Shown piece by piece: positions 42,868 to 52,355 of a stretch of 64,000 bases of DNA (its first letter is position 1; each line of letters starts with the position of its first letter). A program made the translations under genes and the position numbers. This stretch comes from Azophilus sp965214305 (GTDB lineage: Bacteria; Pseudomonadota; Gammaproteobacteria; Pseudomonadales; Azotimanducaceae), in contig OZ243949.1 of the NCBI GenBank assembly GCA_965214305.1, positions 2,108,001 to 2,172,000 of the forward strand. The letters run 5' to 3'. Under the pieces are notes generated by a model that was not told the DNA's origin, searched no databases, and saw only the letters and a program-made list of their open reading frames with translations.

Positions 42868-43107
42868 ATGTCAAAAGGGCATTCGCTACAAGACCCTTAC
42901 CTGAACACGCTCAGAAAGGAGCGCATTCCCGTATCCATTTATCTGGTCAACGGCATCAAGCTGCAAGGCCAAATCGAGTCTTTTGACCAATTCGTGCTGC
43001 TGTTGCGCAACAGTGTCAGCCAAATGGTTTATAAGCACGCCATCTCGACCGTAGTGCCCGCACGCAATGTGCGGCTTGCACCGACGAACGACCGGGACGA
43101 CGATTAG
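42868..43107 (+). CDS. hfq: RNA chaperone Hfq
   Basis: The 79-residue protein has the full Sm1 and Sm2 signatures (SLQDPYLNTLRKERIPVSIY; YKHAISTVVPAR). It forms a hexamer that pairs small RNAs with mRNAs. The C-terminal tail is short and acidic (NDRDDD), which resembles the Pseudomonas type more than the long E. coli tail. AAGGAG lies at a proper distance from the ATG. A stem-loop follows the stop. Confidence 0.96.
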   Translation: MSKGHSLQDPYLNTLRKERIPVSIYLVNGIKLQGQIESFDQFVLLLRNSVSQMVYKHAISTVVPARNVRLAPTNDRDDD

Positions 43108-43111
43108 TGCG

Positions 43112-43137
43112 CCCGCTGTCTAACAGCGGGTTTCTCT
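43112..43137 (+). terminator. Intrinsic terminator-like stem-loop after hfq
   Basis: CCCGCTG and CAGCGGG form a perfect 7 bp stem with loop TCTAA, followed by TTTCTCT. This would limit read-through from hfq into hflX. Confidence 0.65.
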
Positions 43138-43163
43138 GGTGGCTCAGTTGCAATTTCCATCGC

Positions 43164-43176
43164 CGCAGGCTCCTAG
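43164..43176. repeat. Family A right-end remnant
   Basis: CGCAGGCTC-CTAG matches the right terminus of family A; nothing else of the element remains. Confidence 0.4.
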
Positions 43177-43178
43177 AT

Positions 43179-43199
43179 AATGAAGATTAGCCAAATTGA
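43179..43199 (+). repeat. Motif C copy 3
   Basis: The site begins AATGAAGATTAGCCAAATTG and ends 31 bp upstream of hflX, in the same orientation as that gene. It differs from copies 1 and 2 at three or four positions. Confidence 0.55.
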
Positions 43200-43230
43200 G
43201 CCGCTGCCGGGCTTCCTGTTGAGCTAGCCG

Positions 43231-44505
43231 TTGTTCTTCGATCGATTTGCGCCCGGGCACCATGCCCTATTGCTCAATATCGAGTTGTCGGGAGCCGACG
43301 CCGCCGATGCGTCTGAATTGCGCGAACTGGCGCGCTCCGCAGGCATTGGCGTGGCCGCCGAAATGAACGCCAAACGCCGGGAAGCGCACCCCAAATGGTT
43401 GGTCGGAGAAGGCAAGGCCTATGCGGTTGGCACCCGGGTAAGCGCCATCGCGGCAGACTTGGTACTGGTCAACCAAGAACTTTCGCCAGGGCAACAGCGC
43501 AACCTCGAGCGGGCGGTTGGCTGCCGCGTTATGACCCGCACGGAGCTCATCCTCAGCATCTTTGCCGAGCGGGCGCGCACCTTTGAGGGCAAGCTGCAAG
43601 TGGAGTTGGCCCAACTCGAACACGCACGTACCCGTCTCGTGCGCGGCTGGACGCATCTCGATCGGCAGAAGGGCGGCATCGGGCTGCGCGGTGGCGGCGA
43701 AACGCAAATCGAATTGGACAAGCGCATGCTGGGCGAACGGCTCAGGAGGGTGCGGGCGCGGCTTGCCCAAGTAGCCAAGCGGCGTGGCCAGGGGCGTCGC
43801 CGCCGGAGCCGCTCCGGTGCCAAAACCGTTTCTCTGGTCGGTTACACCAACGCCGGCAAATCCAGCCTGTTTAATGCGCTCACGAGCGCCCGCACCGTCG
43901 CCGAAGATCGCTTGTTTGCGACCTTGGACCCCACCATGCGCAAACTGCGGGTGCCCGGTGCTGGCGAAGTGGTGCTGGCCGACACCGTGGGGTTCATCAG
44001 CAATCTGCCGCCGACGCTTATCGATGCCTTCAAAGCGACGCTTGAAGAGGTGATAAATGCCGATCTGCTTGTTCATGTCGTTGATGCCGGTGCGCCGGAT
44101 GCGGAACGCCGCCGCTTTGAGGTGGAGCAGGTACTTAGGGAAATCGGCGCCGAGTCGGTGCCGACGGTTTTGGCGCTGAACAAATGCGATCTTGTTGCGG
44201 GCGGTGCGCCGGACTTGTTGGGCTGGGCAGACAAGGCCGGTGCCCGGGTCAGCGCAAAAACCGGGCGGGGTCTGGCGCAGCTAATCGAGGCGATCGGCAT
44301 TGCCTTGGGTGTGCAGGCACCCATGTCGGTGCGCTTGCCCTTGTCCGCGGGGCGCATTCGGGCCTGGCTCTACGCGCGCGGCGCCGTGCTCGGCGAAGAG
44401 ACCACCGAAGATGGCGGTGCGTTGCTAAGGGTACGCGCCGACCCGAACATTTGTGCTCGCGTCAACGCCATGCTGGGGCGCGAGCACGCTGATATTCACC
44501 GATAG
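43231..44505 (+). CDS. hflX: Ribosome-rescue GTPase HflX
   Basis: The 424-residue protein begins MFFDRFAPGHHALLLNIEL from a TTG, matching the family N-terminus. It has the HflX signature LVRGWTHLDRQKGGIGLRG with GGETQIELDKR, the G1 loop GYTNAGKSSLFNALT, G3 ADTVGFI and G4 LNKCDL. It splits stalled or stressed 70S ribosomes. It has no strong ribosome binding site. It is separated from hfq by a terminator and a motif C copy, so it may have its own promoter. Confidence 0.94.
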   Translation: MFFDRFAPGHHALLLNIELSGADAADASELRELARSAGIGVAAEMNAKRREAHPKWLVGEGKAYAVGTRVSAIAADLVLVNQELSPGQQRNLERAVGCRVMTRTELILSIFAERARTFEGKLQVELAQLEHARTRLVRGWTHLDRQKGGIGLRGGGETQIELDKRMLGERLRRVRARLAQVAKRRGQGRRRRSRSGAKTVSLVGYTNAGKSSLFNALTSARTVAEDRLFATLDPTMRKLRVPGAGEVVLADTVGFISNLPPTLIDAFKATLEEVINADLLVHVVDAGAPDAERRRFEVEQVLREIGAESVPTVLALNKCDLVAGGAPDLLGWADKAGARVSAKTGRGLAQLIEAIGIALGVQAPMSVRLPLSAGRIRAWLYARGAVLGEETTEDGGALLRVRADPNICARVNAMLGREHADIHR

Positions 44506-44654
44506 AGCGGGCGCGTGCATCGCCGTGAGCACCAGAAAGTTGGTGAGCTGTCCAGGCTGGGCGCCTGCGCCCAACCCCGATCGACAACATTACAAGAGAT
44601 TTCGCGGCGCAACCGAGCTAAAATCTGTGCCCCCTCCAAAAGACGGAGCAGCAA

Positions 44655-45797
44655 ATGGCCTGGAACGAACCGGGCGGCGGCCGGGACCCTTGGGGCAACC
44701 GGGGCGATCAGGGACCGCCGGATCTCGATGAGGCGTTCAAGAAATTGCGGTCGCAACTGGCCGGCATCTTCGGCAAGCGTCGCGGCAACGGTGGCGACAA
44801 GAGCGGTGGCGGCGGCGTCAGCGCCAGCCTGTTCGGCATCGGGATCGTTATATTGGCGGCCGTCTATGGGCTTTGGGGCCTGTACCAGGTAGACCAGGGC
44901 GAGCGCGGCGCGGTGTTCCGTTTCGGCGCGGTTCAAGACAACATTGTTCTGCCGGGCCTACACTGGAACCCGCCGATCATTGACCGGGTCGAAAAAGTCA
45001 ACGTCACCCAGGTGCGCTCCAAGAAGCACGAGGCACTCATGCTCACCGAGGACGAGAACATCGTCGAAGTGAGCATGACGGTTCAATATGTGGTGGATGA
45101 CCCCATTTCTTTCCTCGTGCAAGTGCGTCGCCCCGAAAACAGCCTCGATCACGCCACGGAAAGCGCCTTGCGGCATGTGGTGGGCGGCTCGATCATGGAT
45201 CAGGTCATCACCGATGGGCGGGAGGCCATCGCCATCGAGGTGCAGGAGCGCTTGCAGTCCTATCTCAACCGCTACGGCACCGGCATTCTCGTCAGCAAGG
45301 TGAATATCGACGAGAGCGCCCCGCCAAACCAGGTTCGGGATGCATTCAACGATGTGCAGAAAGCCAAAGAGGACGAACAGCGCGTTATCAACGAGGCCAA
45401 CGCCTACGCGGAAAGCGTCATCCCCACCGCACGGGGCGAGGCGCAGAAACTCATCGAGGAAGCCAACGCCTACCGCGACCAGGTGGTGGCCCGCGCCGAA
45501 GGGGAGGCGGAGCGTTTCGAGAAACTGCTCGCCGAATACACCGTTGCCCAGCGGGTAACTCGCGACCGGCTCTATATCGACGCCATTGAGGCGGTGTTGT
45601 CGAACAGTTCCAAAATCATGGTGGATGTGGAAGGCGGCAACAACCTGATGTATCTGCCGCTAGACCGCCTCACCCAGGGCGGCGGGGCCGCCGGGGGCGT
45701 GGCGGGTCAAGAGGCCGTGCGCTCCATCGCCGACGCCGTGTTGCGCGAAATTAACGACCGCATAGCCAGTGGCCGCGGCACTCGCGACACACGTTAA
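44655..45797 (+). CDS. hflK: FtsH protease modulator HflK
   Basis: The 380-residue protein starts MAWNEPGGGRDPWG, the usual glycine-rich cytosolic tail, followed by one membrane helix (LFGIGIVILAAVYGLWGLY) and the SPFH/band 7 domain. It has the HflK-typical LPGLHWNPPIIDRVEKVNV, a long helical region rich in Glu, Ala and Arg, and a Gly-rich C-terminus. With HflC it builds a cage around FtsH in the inner membrane. Confidence 0.95.
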   Translation: MAWNEPGGGRDPWGNRGDQGPPDLDEAFKKLRSQLAGIFGKRRGNGGDKSGGGGVSASLFGIGIVILAAVYGLWGLYQVDQGERGAVFRFGAVQDNIVLPGLHWNPPIIDRVEKVNVTQVRSKKHEALMLTEDENIVEVSMTVQYVVDDPISFLVQVRRPENSLDHATESALRHVVGGSIMDQVITDGREAIAIEVQERLQSYLNRYGTGILVSKVNIDESAPPNQVRDAFNDVQKAKEDEQRVINEANAYAESVIPTARGEAQKLIEEANAYRDQVVARAEGEAERFEKLLAEYTVAQRVTRDRLYIDAIEAVLSNSSKIMVDVEGGNNLMYLPLDRLTQGGGAAGGVAGQEAVRSIADAVLREINDRIASGRGTRDTR

Positions 45798-45898
45798 GTG
45801 GCCGATCATGGCATTGCCCAATTCGGCATCCGCAAAACAAGGCCGCCAGCTCGGCCGCTGACCATTTGTAAACCTGATCCGCGCATGAGAGGTCTAGC

Positions 45899-46768
45899 AT
45901 GAATCTTCGCAATATCGTTTTCGTCGTTCTCGCCCTGGTGGGTTTTCTGCTGCTGATGCAGAGCATCTACATTGTGCGCGAGACGGAGCGGGCCATTCTA
46001 TTGCGGTTCGGTGCCGTTAGCCGCGCGGATGTGCCGCCCGGCCTGCATTTCAAGCTGCCCATCGCCGAGGAGGTGAAGAAGTTCGACGCCCGGGTGCTCA
46101 CCCTCGATTCCAACCCGGAAACCTACTACACCCTCGAAAAGAAACCGCTCATCGTCGATTCCTTCGCCAAGTGGCGCATTGTTGACGTGGAAAATTACTA
46201 CACCGCCAGTTCCGGCGACGAGGGGCGCGCCAACCGGGTCTTGCAGGAACGGGTCAACGAGGGCCTGCGCAACGCCATGAGCCGGCGCGACATGCACGAG
46301 GTCATTTCCGGCGAGCGCGACCAACTCATGCAGGAGTTGACCGCCGACCTCAACCGCGTCATGAAAGAAGCGGTTGGCATTGAAGTGATTGACGTGCGCG
46401 TTAAGCGCATCGACCTGCCGCCCGAGGTATCCAGTTCCGTCTACGACCGTATGAACTCCGAGCGGCAAATCGAAGCCCGCCAGTATCGCGCCCAGGGCGA
46501 GGAACTCGCTTTGGGCATACGCGCCGACGCCGAGCGGCAAACCGTCGTTATCGAGGCGGAAGCCTACCGGGAGGCGGAACAAATCCGCGGCGACGGCGAT
46601 GCCAAGGCCGCCTCGATCTATGCCCAGGCATTCAACAAAAACCCGGAGTTTTACGAGTTCACCCGCAGCATCAACGCCTACGCCAAGGTGTTCGGTGATA
46701 AAAGCGATCTGCTCGTACTCGACCCGAACAGCGAGTTTTTCAAATATCTGAAGGACAACGAGGGATAG
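45899..46768 (+). CDS. hflC: FtsH protease modulator HflC
   Basis: The 289-residue protein has an N-terminal membrane helix (IVFVVLALVGFLLLMQSIY), the band 7 domain (RAILLRFGAVSRADVPPGLHF) and the HflC-typical KRIDLPPEVSSSVYDRM. AGAGG precedes the ATG. It lies 101 bp after hflK and partners with it. The C-terminus FFKYLKDNEG is normal. Confidence 0.95.
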   Translation: MNLRNIVFVVLALVGFLLLMQSIYIVRETERAILLRFGAVSRADVPPGLHFKLPIAEEVKKFDARVLTLDSNPETYYTLEKKPLIVDSFAKWRIVDVENYYTASSGDEGRANRVLQERVNEGLRNAMSRRDMHEVISGERDQLMQELTADLNRVMKEAVGIEVIDVRVKRIDLPPEVSSSVYDRMNSERQIEARQYRAQGEELALGIRADAERQTVVIEAEAYREAEQIRGDGDAKAASIYAQAFNKNPEFYEFTRSINAYAKVFGDKSDLLVLDPNSEFFKYLKDNEG

Positions 46769-46852
46769 TCCGCCCGTTGGCGCGGCACCGCGCTCCCTCA
46801 GTCGCCGATTGGCGAGCTGGCTCGCTCCCCTGCGGTTGCCGAACGGTCGCTA

Positions 46853-48160
46853 ATGAAGAACAAAATGGGCCGTAATGTCGTCATCATGGGCACCCAATGG
46901 GGTGACGAGGGCAAGGGTAAGGTCGTCGATCTCTTAACCGAGCGGGCCGCCGCCGTGGTGCGTACCCAGGGCGGGCACAACGCCGGCCATACACTCGTGA
47001 TAGACGGCAGCAAGACGGTGCTGCACCTGATTCCCTCCGGCATTCTAAGGCCCGATGTCCAGTGTTTTATCGGCAATGGCGTGGTACTCGAAGCAAAGGC
47101 GCTGCTCGCGGAAATCGACGCCCTGGAGGCGCGGGGCATTCCGGTTCGGGAGCGCTTGCGCGTCAGCCCGGCTTGCCAACTCATCCTGCCCTATCACCTG
47201 AAACTCGACCAGGCCCGGGAAAAAGCGCGTGGCGACGACAAAATCGGCACCACCCTGCGCGGCATCGGCCCGGCCTATGAAGATAAGGCGGCGCGGCGCG
47301 GCCTGCGTTTGGGTGATCTTTGCTATTGGCAGGATTTCGCCGACAAACTCGGCGCGGTGATGGACTATCAAAACTTCGTGCTGGAGCGGTACTACGGCGT
47401 CGCGCCCGTGGATTTCAACGAAACCTTGGCGGGCTGCGCGCGGGTGGCGGAACAAATTAAGCCCATGGTTGCCGATGTGGTGGCGCTGCTGCACGGATTG
47501 CGCGAAGCGGACAAGAATATTCTGTTTGAGGGCGCCCAGGGCACACTGCTTGATATCGACCTCGGCACCTATCCCTTTGTCACCTCATCGAACACCACTG
47601 CGGGCAGCACGGCCATTGGCAGCGGTTTCGGGCCGGTCTATCTCGACTATGTGCTCGGCATCACCAAGGCGTATGCTACGCGGGTGGGCTCCGGCCCCTT
47701 TCCCACCGAGTTGTTCGACAGCACGGGCAAGCGGCTGGCCGAACGGGGGCGGGAATTCGGCACCACCACCGGGCGGCCCAGGCGTTGCGGCTGGTTCGAC
47801 GCGGTGGCGTTGAAGCAGGTGGTGCAGATCAACAGCGTCTCCGGGTTATGCCTGACGAAACTCGACGTGCTCGACGGGTTGGAGCGAATTTGCATCTGTG
47901 TGGGCTATGAAGAGCCCGGCGGGGCTGAGGGTATGCCGCGTTTCGGCAGCGAATACTATTCCCAAATCAAACCGCGCTTTGAAGCATTGCCCGGCTGGAG
48001 CAGCTCCACGGTGGGCGCAAAATCCCTCGATCAGCTACCGGCCAACGCCAGAGCCTATGTCCGCCGTATCGAAGAGGTGGTGAACGTGCCAATCGACATC
48101 ATTTCAACGGGGCCGGAGCGTTCGGAAACCATCGTGCTCAACCATCCCTTCGCACATTGA
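46853..48160 (+). CDS. purA: Adenylosuccinate synthetase
   Basis: The 435-residue protein has the GTP-binding loop GTQWGDEGKGKVVD, the catalytic GGHNAGHTLV and the C-terminal GTTTGRPRRCGWFD. It joins IMP and aspartate, the committed step to AMP. In many gammaproteobacteria hisZ lies between hflC and purA; here it is absent, which agrees with the long, self-regulated HisG encoded at 56 kb. The start may be ATG at 46853 or 46865. Confidence 0.95.
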   Translation: MKNKMGRNVVIMGTQWGDEGKGKVVDLLTERAAAVVRTQGGHNAGHTLVIDGSKTVLHLIPSGILRPDVQCFIGNGVVLEAKALLAEIDALEARGIPVRERLRVSPACQLILPYHLKLDQAREKARGDDKIGTTLRGIGPAYEDKAARRGLRLGDLCYWQDFADKLGAVMDYQNFVLERYYGVAPVDFNETLAGCARVAEQIKPMVADVVALLHGLREADKNILFEGAQGTLLDIDLGTYPFVTSSNTTAGSTAIGSGFGPVYLDYVLGITKAYATRVGSGPFPTELFDSTGKRLAERGREFGTTTGRPRRCGWFDAVALKQVVQINSVSGLCLTKLDVLDGLERICICVGYEEPGGAEGMPRFGSEYYSQIKPRFEALPGWSSSTVGAKSLDQLPANARAYVRRIEEVVNVPIDIISTGPERSETIVLNHPFAH

Positions 48161-48167
48161 GGCCCAA

Positions 48168-48353
48168 ATGGACTCCAAACTCCTGGAAATACTGGTTTGT
48201 CCCGTTAGCAAGGCACCCTTGGCCTACCGCAAGGAGCGGCAGGAGCTTTGGTGCAAGGCGAGCCAATTGGCCTATCCCATACAGGACGACATTCCCGTAA
48301 TGCTTGAGTGCGAAGCGCGCCCCCTCAGAGCGGAAGAGTTGGACGAAATCTAG
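48168..48353 (+). CDS. ycaR: Trm112-family zinc-ribbon-like protein YcaR
   Basis: The 61-residue protein starts MDSKLLEILVCPVSKAPL and continues with LAYPIQDDIPVML, the YcaR/UPF0434 signature. Only the first of the usual cysteines is seen near the N-terminus; WCKAS holds another. The exact role is unknown. It lies 7 bp after purA and is probably co-transcribed. The TAG stop is in a CTAG just before a full family A repeat. Confidence 0.9.
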   Translation: MDSKLLEILVCPVSKAPLAYRKERQELWCKASQLAYPIQDDIPVMLECEARPLRAEELDEI

Positions 48354-48357
48354 GCGC

Positions 48358-48524
48358 CTAGGAGCCTCTGCCTGCGGAAGCCGCGAAAGCGAAAATTCGA
48401 TGCCGCCGTCCCTTTGGGCGGGCGATTGAGGAGAATATCCAGCCATATTCGACGAAATCGAACGTTCAAAGGGGCGAGCGGAAGCGGATTTGCAGCCGTG
48501 CATTCCGCAGGCAGAGGCGCCTAG
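48358..48524. repeat. Family A palindromic repeat, full copy (forward)
   Basis: The 167 bp copy runs from CTAG-GAGCCTCTGCCTGCGGAA to GCAGAGGCGC-CTAG. Its inner arms carry CCCTTTG and CAAAGGG instead of the CGTCGG-type arms, a paired change. The right CTAG is the stop of the S9 peptidase gene on the minus strand. Confidence 0.93.
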
Positions 48525-50300
48525 AGTCCGCCCGGCCCGCAGTCGTTGGCAAGATAGTCCTCTATCGATGCAAGCACCGCGAGATGGTGTTGCGGCCACC
48601 AGGGCAGGCTGTGCCAGAGGTCCACAATTTCGGTGTATGCAACGTCCTTGCCCGCCCGCTTCAGCGCATTGGCGAACTTGCGCGACTGTTCAACGGGCAC
48701 CCGCTGATCCCGGTCGCCATGGAATATGTAGATGGGGATGGAGGCTTGGGCGGCTCGGTCCAGGGGCGACAGCCCGGCCACGGTGGGGTTTTGAAATTCT
48801 CGAATATAAGGCGACTCGAAGGTGGCTTTGGCGAAGGTGCGCAGTTCCGCCAACCCGGCACCGGAAATGGCGCACTGATACGGCGAGTTGGGCCGGACAC
48901 TCGCGGCCATCGCGGCATAACCGCCATAGGAATAGCCGTATATGGTGAGGCGGTCCGCATCGGCTATGCCCTGTTCCACCAACCAGTGTGCGCCGTCGTC
49001 CTTGTCGTCCTGCATCTTTTGGCCCCACTCGCGGTCGCCGGCCCGCCACAGCTTCTGGCCCCACCCTTCGGATCCGCGATATTGCGGTTGCAGCACCGCA
49101 TAACCGCGATTGGCGAGGAACTGCACCCATCGATCCCAGCCCAAGAAATCGCGTGCCCAGGGCCCGCCATGCGGAAGCACCACCGCCGGAAAGGGTTTGT
49201 TGCCCTCGCGGGGCAGGGTGAGGAAGGCGGGAATCGTCAGGCCGTCGCGCGCCCTGTAGCTAACGAATGCCATATCCGCGAGCTTTTCGGGTAGCAGATG
49301 CGGGTAACTGCGCCCCAGGGGTATGAGTTGGGTGCCATTGATCAACAGATGATAGATGCCCGGCTCCCGCGGCCCGGAAGAAAATACCACCATAGCCGTC
49401 AGGTCGTCCGAATGGTTATTCGTGTTATGCGTCAACCCGGGCAGCAGCTTGTCGAGTTGCTCACGAATCGCGCGCCGCTTCGGTTCGGTGAACTTCTCCA
49501 CCAAGCGTTCGCGCCTGCCGATGTAGCCGATAACCGCGCCATATTCCTCGGAATTGGTTGCCTGCAGCACGTCTAACGCATCGATTTCGCCGCCACCGTA
49601 GAGGGGTTCGCTCAATGTGCGGGTAATGAGGTCGTAGGCGCGAATTACCGCCTTATCTCTGCCGGTATTGTCCTGCATATAGACTCGGCGACCATCCTTA
49701 TCGAAGGCCACCGGATTCATGCCTTCTCGTTTCGCCGCATAGGATTTGTGATGCGGCTCCCATTTTCCGGTTTCCGGGTGCTTGTAGGAGTATTGCAGGT
49801 GGGTGCCGTCACCGGTTCCCCGCAATTTCAATTTGCCTCGAATATCGCCCTTGTAATCGCCGATGATAGCCTCGGCTTCCGCTCCTCGATAAACGCGCTT
49901 GGCGTTGAAGCTATTCAGGTCTACTTCGTAGATGTCCTCAACAAACTCATGGCCGGACACGGAAACCAACACCTTGTCTTCCTTAAGCGGCAGCCGATTG
50001 AAGAGGGTCAGGGATCCAACATCCTCCCGGCGCCTAAACAGCTCCCGTTCGTCTTCGCCATTGGCGTCGTAGATGTAGGCCTTGTCCCGGAACCACTTGG
50101 TCGTCTTTCCCCCGACGCGGAAATCAAACTTCTGACGGCCAACCACCAGCAACCGGTCGTTGTTCAGCCAGAACACAGCGAGCGCCTTCATATCCCGCGG
50201 CCTGAAACGCACCGGTTTGGCGGACAGATTCGCGGTCTGCCAAACCGTGACGTCGGCAGGCGCGTTGACATCGCTTAACGTCAACGCGACGAGCCGCCAA
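48521..50300 (-). pseudogene. S9 (prolyl oligopeptidase) family peptidase lacking its N-terminus
   Basis: The C-terminal catalytic domain is intact: oxyanion HGGPWARDFLG, nucleophile YGYSYGGYAAMAAS, Asp in FHGDRDQRVPVEQS and a His in VDLWHSLPWW. The beta-propeller is present from about WRLVALTLSDVNAPADVTVW on. The signal peptide and roughly the first 60-90 residues are missing, and the frame runs directly into out-of-frame TonB receptor sequence at about 50295. No start codon with a ribosome binding site is seen near the junction. It is probably a deletion remnant, although an internal start could give a cytosolic fragment. Confidence 0.78.
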
Positions 50301-51964
50301 GAATTGCTCGAATAGGTCGGGGGCCCGAAACGAGGTGCCGCGGGTGGCGCGCCAGCGCAACCAGGAGAGCATTTGCCAATCCACGGCCAGGCGATAGGTG
50401 GTGTCGTCGCCGTAGGAATTGTAATCCGTCCAGCGCCCGGCGGCATTCACAATGAATGCTTCCGCAAGCGGCGCATCTTTTAATAACGGAATTTCCAATT
50501 CACCGAAAAGTTCCAGCACCTGATCGTCGCCACTGGTGATGCCGGCGGTGGTGGTGCCCCAAATGTTGTTGATCTGTGCATCCGGGTCGGGCACATCGTT
50601 AATGTCTTCGTCGCGGTATTCCACGCCGAGGACGACGACAATCGGTTCATCGCTCGGCATCTCGAACAGGGTGCCGGTGACGTGCCCGGAGAACTGGAAG
50701 GTCTTATAGGTGGTATCGCCGCGGATGTTCTTGCGCAGGAAGTTCAGCAGCTGCGCCGGTAGGCGCCCGTGCAGCAGGGCATCTCGGGTAAACAGGTTGG
50801 CGGGCACGCATCCGGGGATGCTGTTATCGGCACAAACCAGATTGCCCGCCTCGTCCAGGGTGACATTCGACGACGCCCGCACTCTATCGGCTAGTAACTG
50901 CTGGCTTTTGTAGTATCCGTCGGACCAGCTATAGCCAACATGGGCATCGTAGGCCCAGGTCTCGGCAATGTCTCCGCTGAGCCCGACGAAGAGGTTGATG
51001 CGGTCGATTGCAACATTGGAGACCGGGTTGAGTATCTCGTAGCTCGACAATACCGGCTGTACCGCGAAGCCGCCGAGCGACGCCAGCGCACCGTAGGCAC
51101 CGAACGGATTGGTTGGATTGGCGGCCGACACCGCGGGAAAGAACTGGCGATGGCCCCTGTTGAATTTGGTGGAGCGATGGTTGTAGTAAAGCTCGTAATA
51201 AGCGTTGGCGCCGCGCCCGGCAATCTCGAAATCCTTGTCTGCAAAGGACGTTATCGAATAGGTCTCGAAATCGGGAATGAGATAGGCGGTTGCGGGGTTG
51301 CGCTCATCCCGGTAGAAGGCGCCCTCATTTTGATTTGCAAACCTTCAATGCGCTTGCGGGTAAAGACGTTCACCACCCCGGCAATGGCGTCGGCACCGTA
51401 GATCGACGAAGCGCCGTCTTTCAGTATCTCGTAGCGGCTGATCACGGACGACGGCAACGCCGATAAATCCACGGAATTGGTGGCACCGCGGACACCGGAA
51501 GGCCCCCAACGTTTGCCGTTGACCAGCACCAGTGTGCGTTGCTCACCGAGGCCGCGCAACGATACCGAACGCGCCCCGGGGCCACCGTCGGTGACGAAGC
51601 CGGAGAAGGTATTGTCGATTTGCTGGCCGGCGGCGATGGTCGAACCCTGCAGAATGTCGGCGCTGTCGAGCAAGCCAGCCAGCGCCGAGGACTCACTGGT
51701 GATAACGGTAATGGGCGAAGCGCTGCTGAACTCATCGCGCCGAATGCGGGAGCCGGTAACGACAATTTCTTCCGTTGCCGCCGGTGCCTGGGCGGCCTGT
51801 TCCGCCGCTTCGGGCACCGGGCTTGCCGAGTCGATGGCCTCCGATTCCATCCGGGGAGGCTGACCCGTCTGCGTATCTTCCCGGGCGATTGCAATATTAT
51901 TGCCCAACATGCTCCACAAACCACACAGCACCAAGATGGAACCAACGGGTTTCCCGATCATCAT
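50295..51964 (-). pseudogene. TonB-dependent receptor with internal deletion, frameshift and lost C-terminus
   Basis: From the ATG at 51964 (GGGAA upstream) there is a signal peptide, a linker and a complete plug (ATEEIVVTGSRIRRDEF; LKDGASSIYGADAIAGVVNV). After RKRIEGLQI near 51335 the reading switches frame to NEGAFYRDERNPATAYLI, a mid-barrel segment; a typical receptor has a few hundred residues between these points. The barrel continues to RGTSFRAPDLFEQFLA and is then cut off by fusion to the S9 peptidase. It cannot make a functional receptor. Such receptor plus S9 peptidase pairs suggest a former peptide-uptake locus. Confidence 0.85.
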
Positions 51965-52052
51965 AGTGTTTCCCTTGAACAATGGCTTGAGCGAACGGCT
52001 ACTCATGCCCGCCGACATGGCTTAAATGCGCGTAGGATATTTCGCACAGCCG

Positions 52053-52328
52053 CTACTCTAAATGCATCGGCACATAGCCCTCAATGCGGTCAATGGGCTC
52101 GTTGGCGAGGAATTTCTCCATTTGTTCGCTCAGGTAGCGACGTGCCTCCGGGTCGATTAACCGCAGGTTCTTTTCGTTGATAAGCATGGTTTGTACGGCC
52201 TGCCACTCCGACCAGGCCTGGCGGGATACGTTCTCGAAAATCGCCTGCCCCTTGGGGCCGGGCAGCGGCGGGGCGGGCAAGCCTTCGAGTTCACGCTGAT
52301 GCTTGCGACAGAATACGGTGCGATTCAT
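52053..52328 (-). CDS. yggX: Fe(2+)-trafficking protein YggX
   Basis: The 91-residue protein starts MNRTVFCRKHQRELEGL and has AWSEWQAVQTMLINEKNLRL, the full YggX signature, with the redox-active Cys7. YggX protects iron-sulfur proteins from oxidation. It is commonly found next to mutY, an iron-sulfur enzyme, as here. A short family A derivative now separates the two genes. Confidence 0.95.
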   Translation of the reverse strand: MNRTVFCRKHQRELEGLPAPPLPGPKGQAIFENVSRQAWSEWQAVQTMLINEKNLRLIDPEARRYLSEQMEKFLANEPIDRIEGYVPMHLE

Positions 52329-52355
52329 GGCGGCTCCGGGTTATTCATCATCTTC

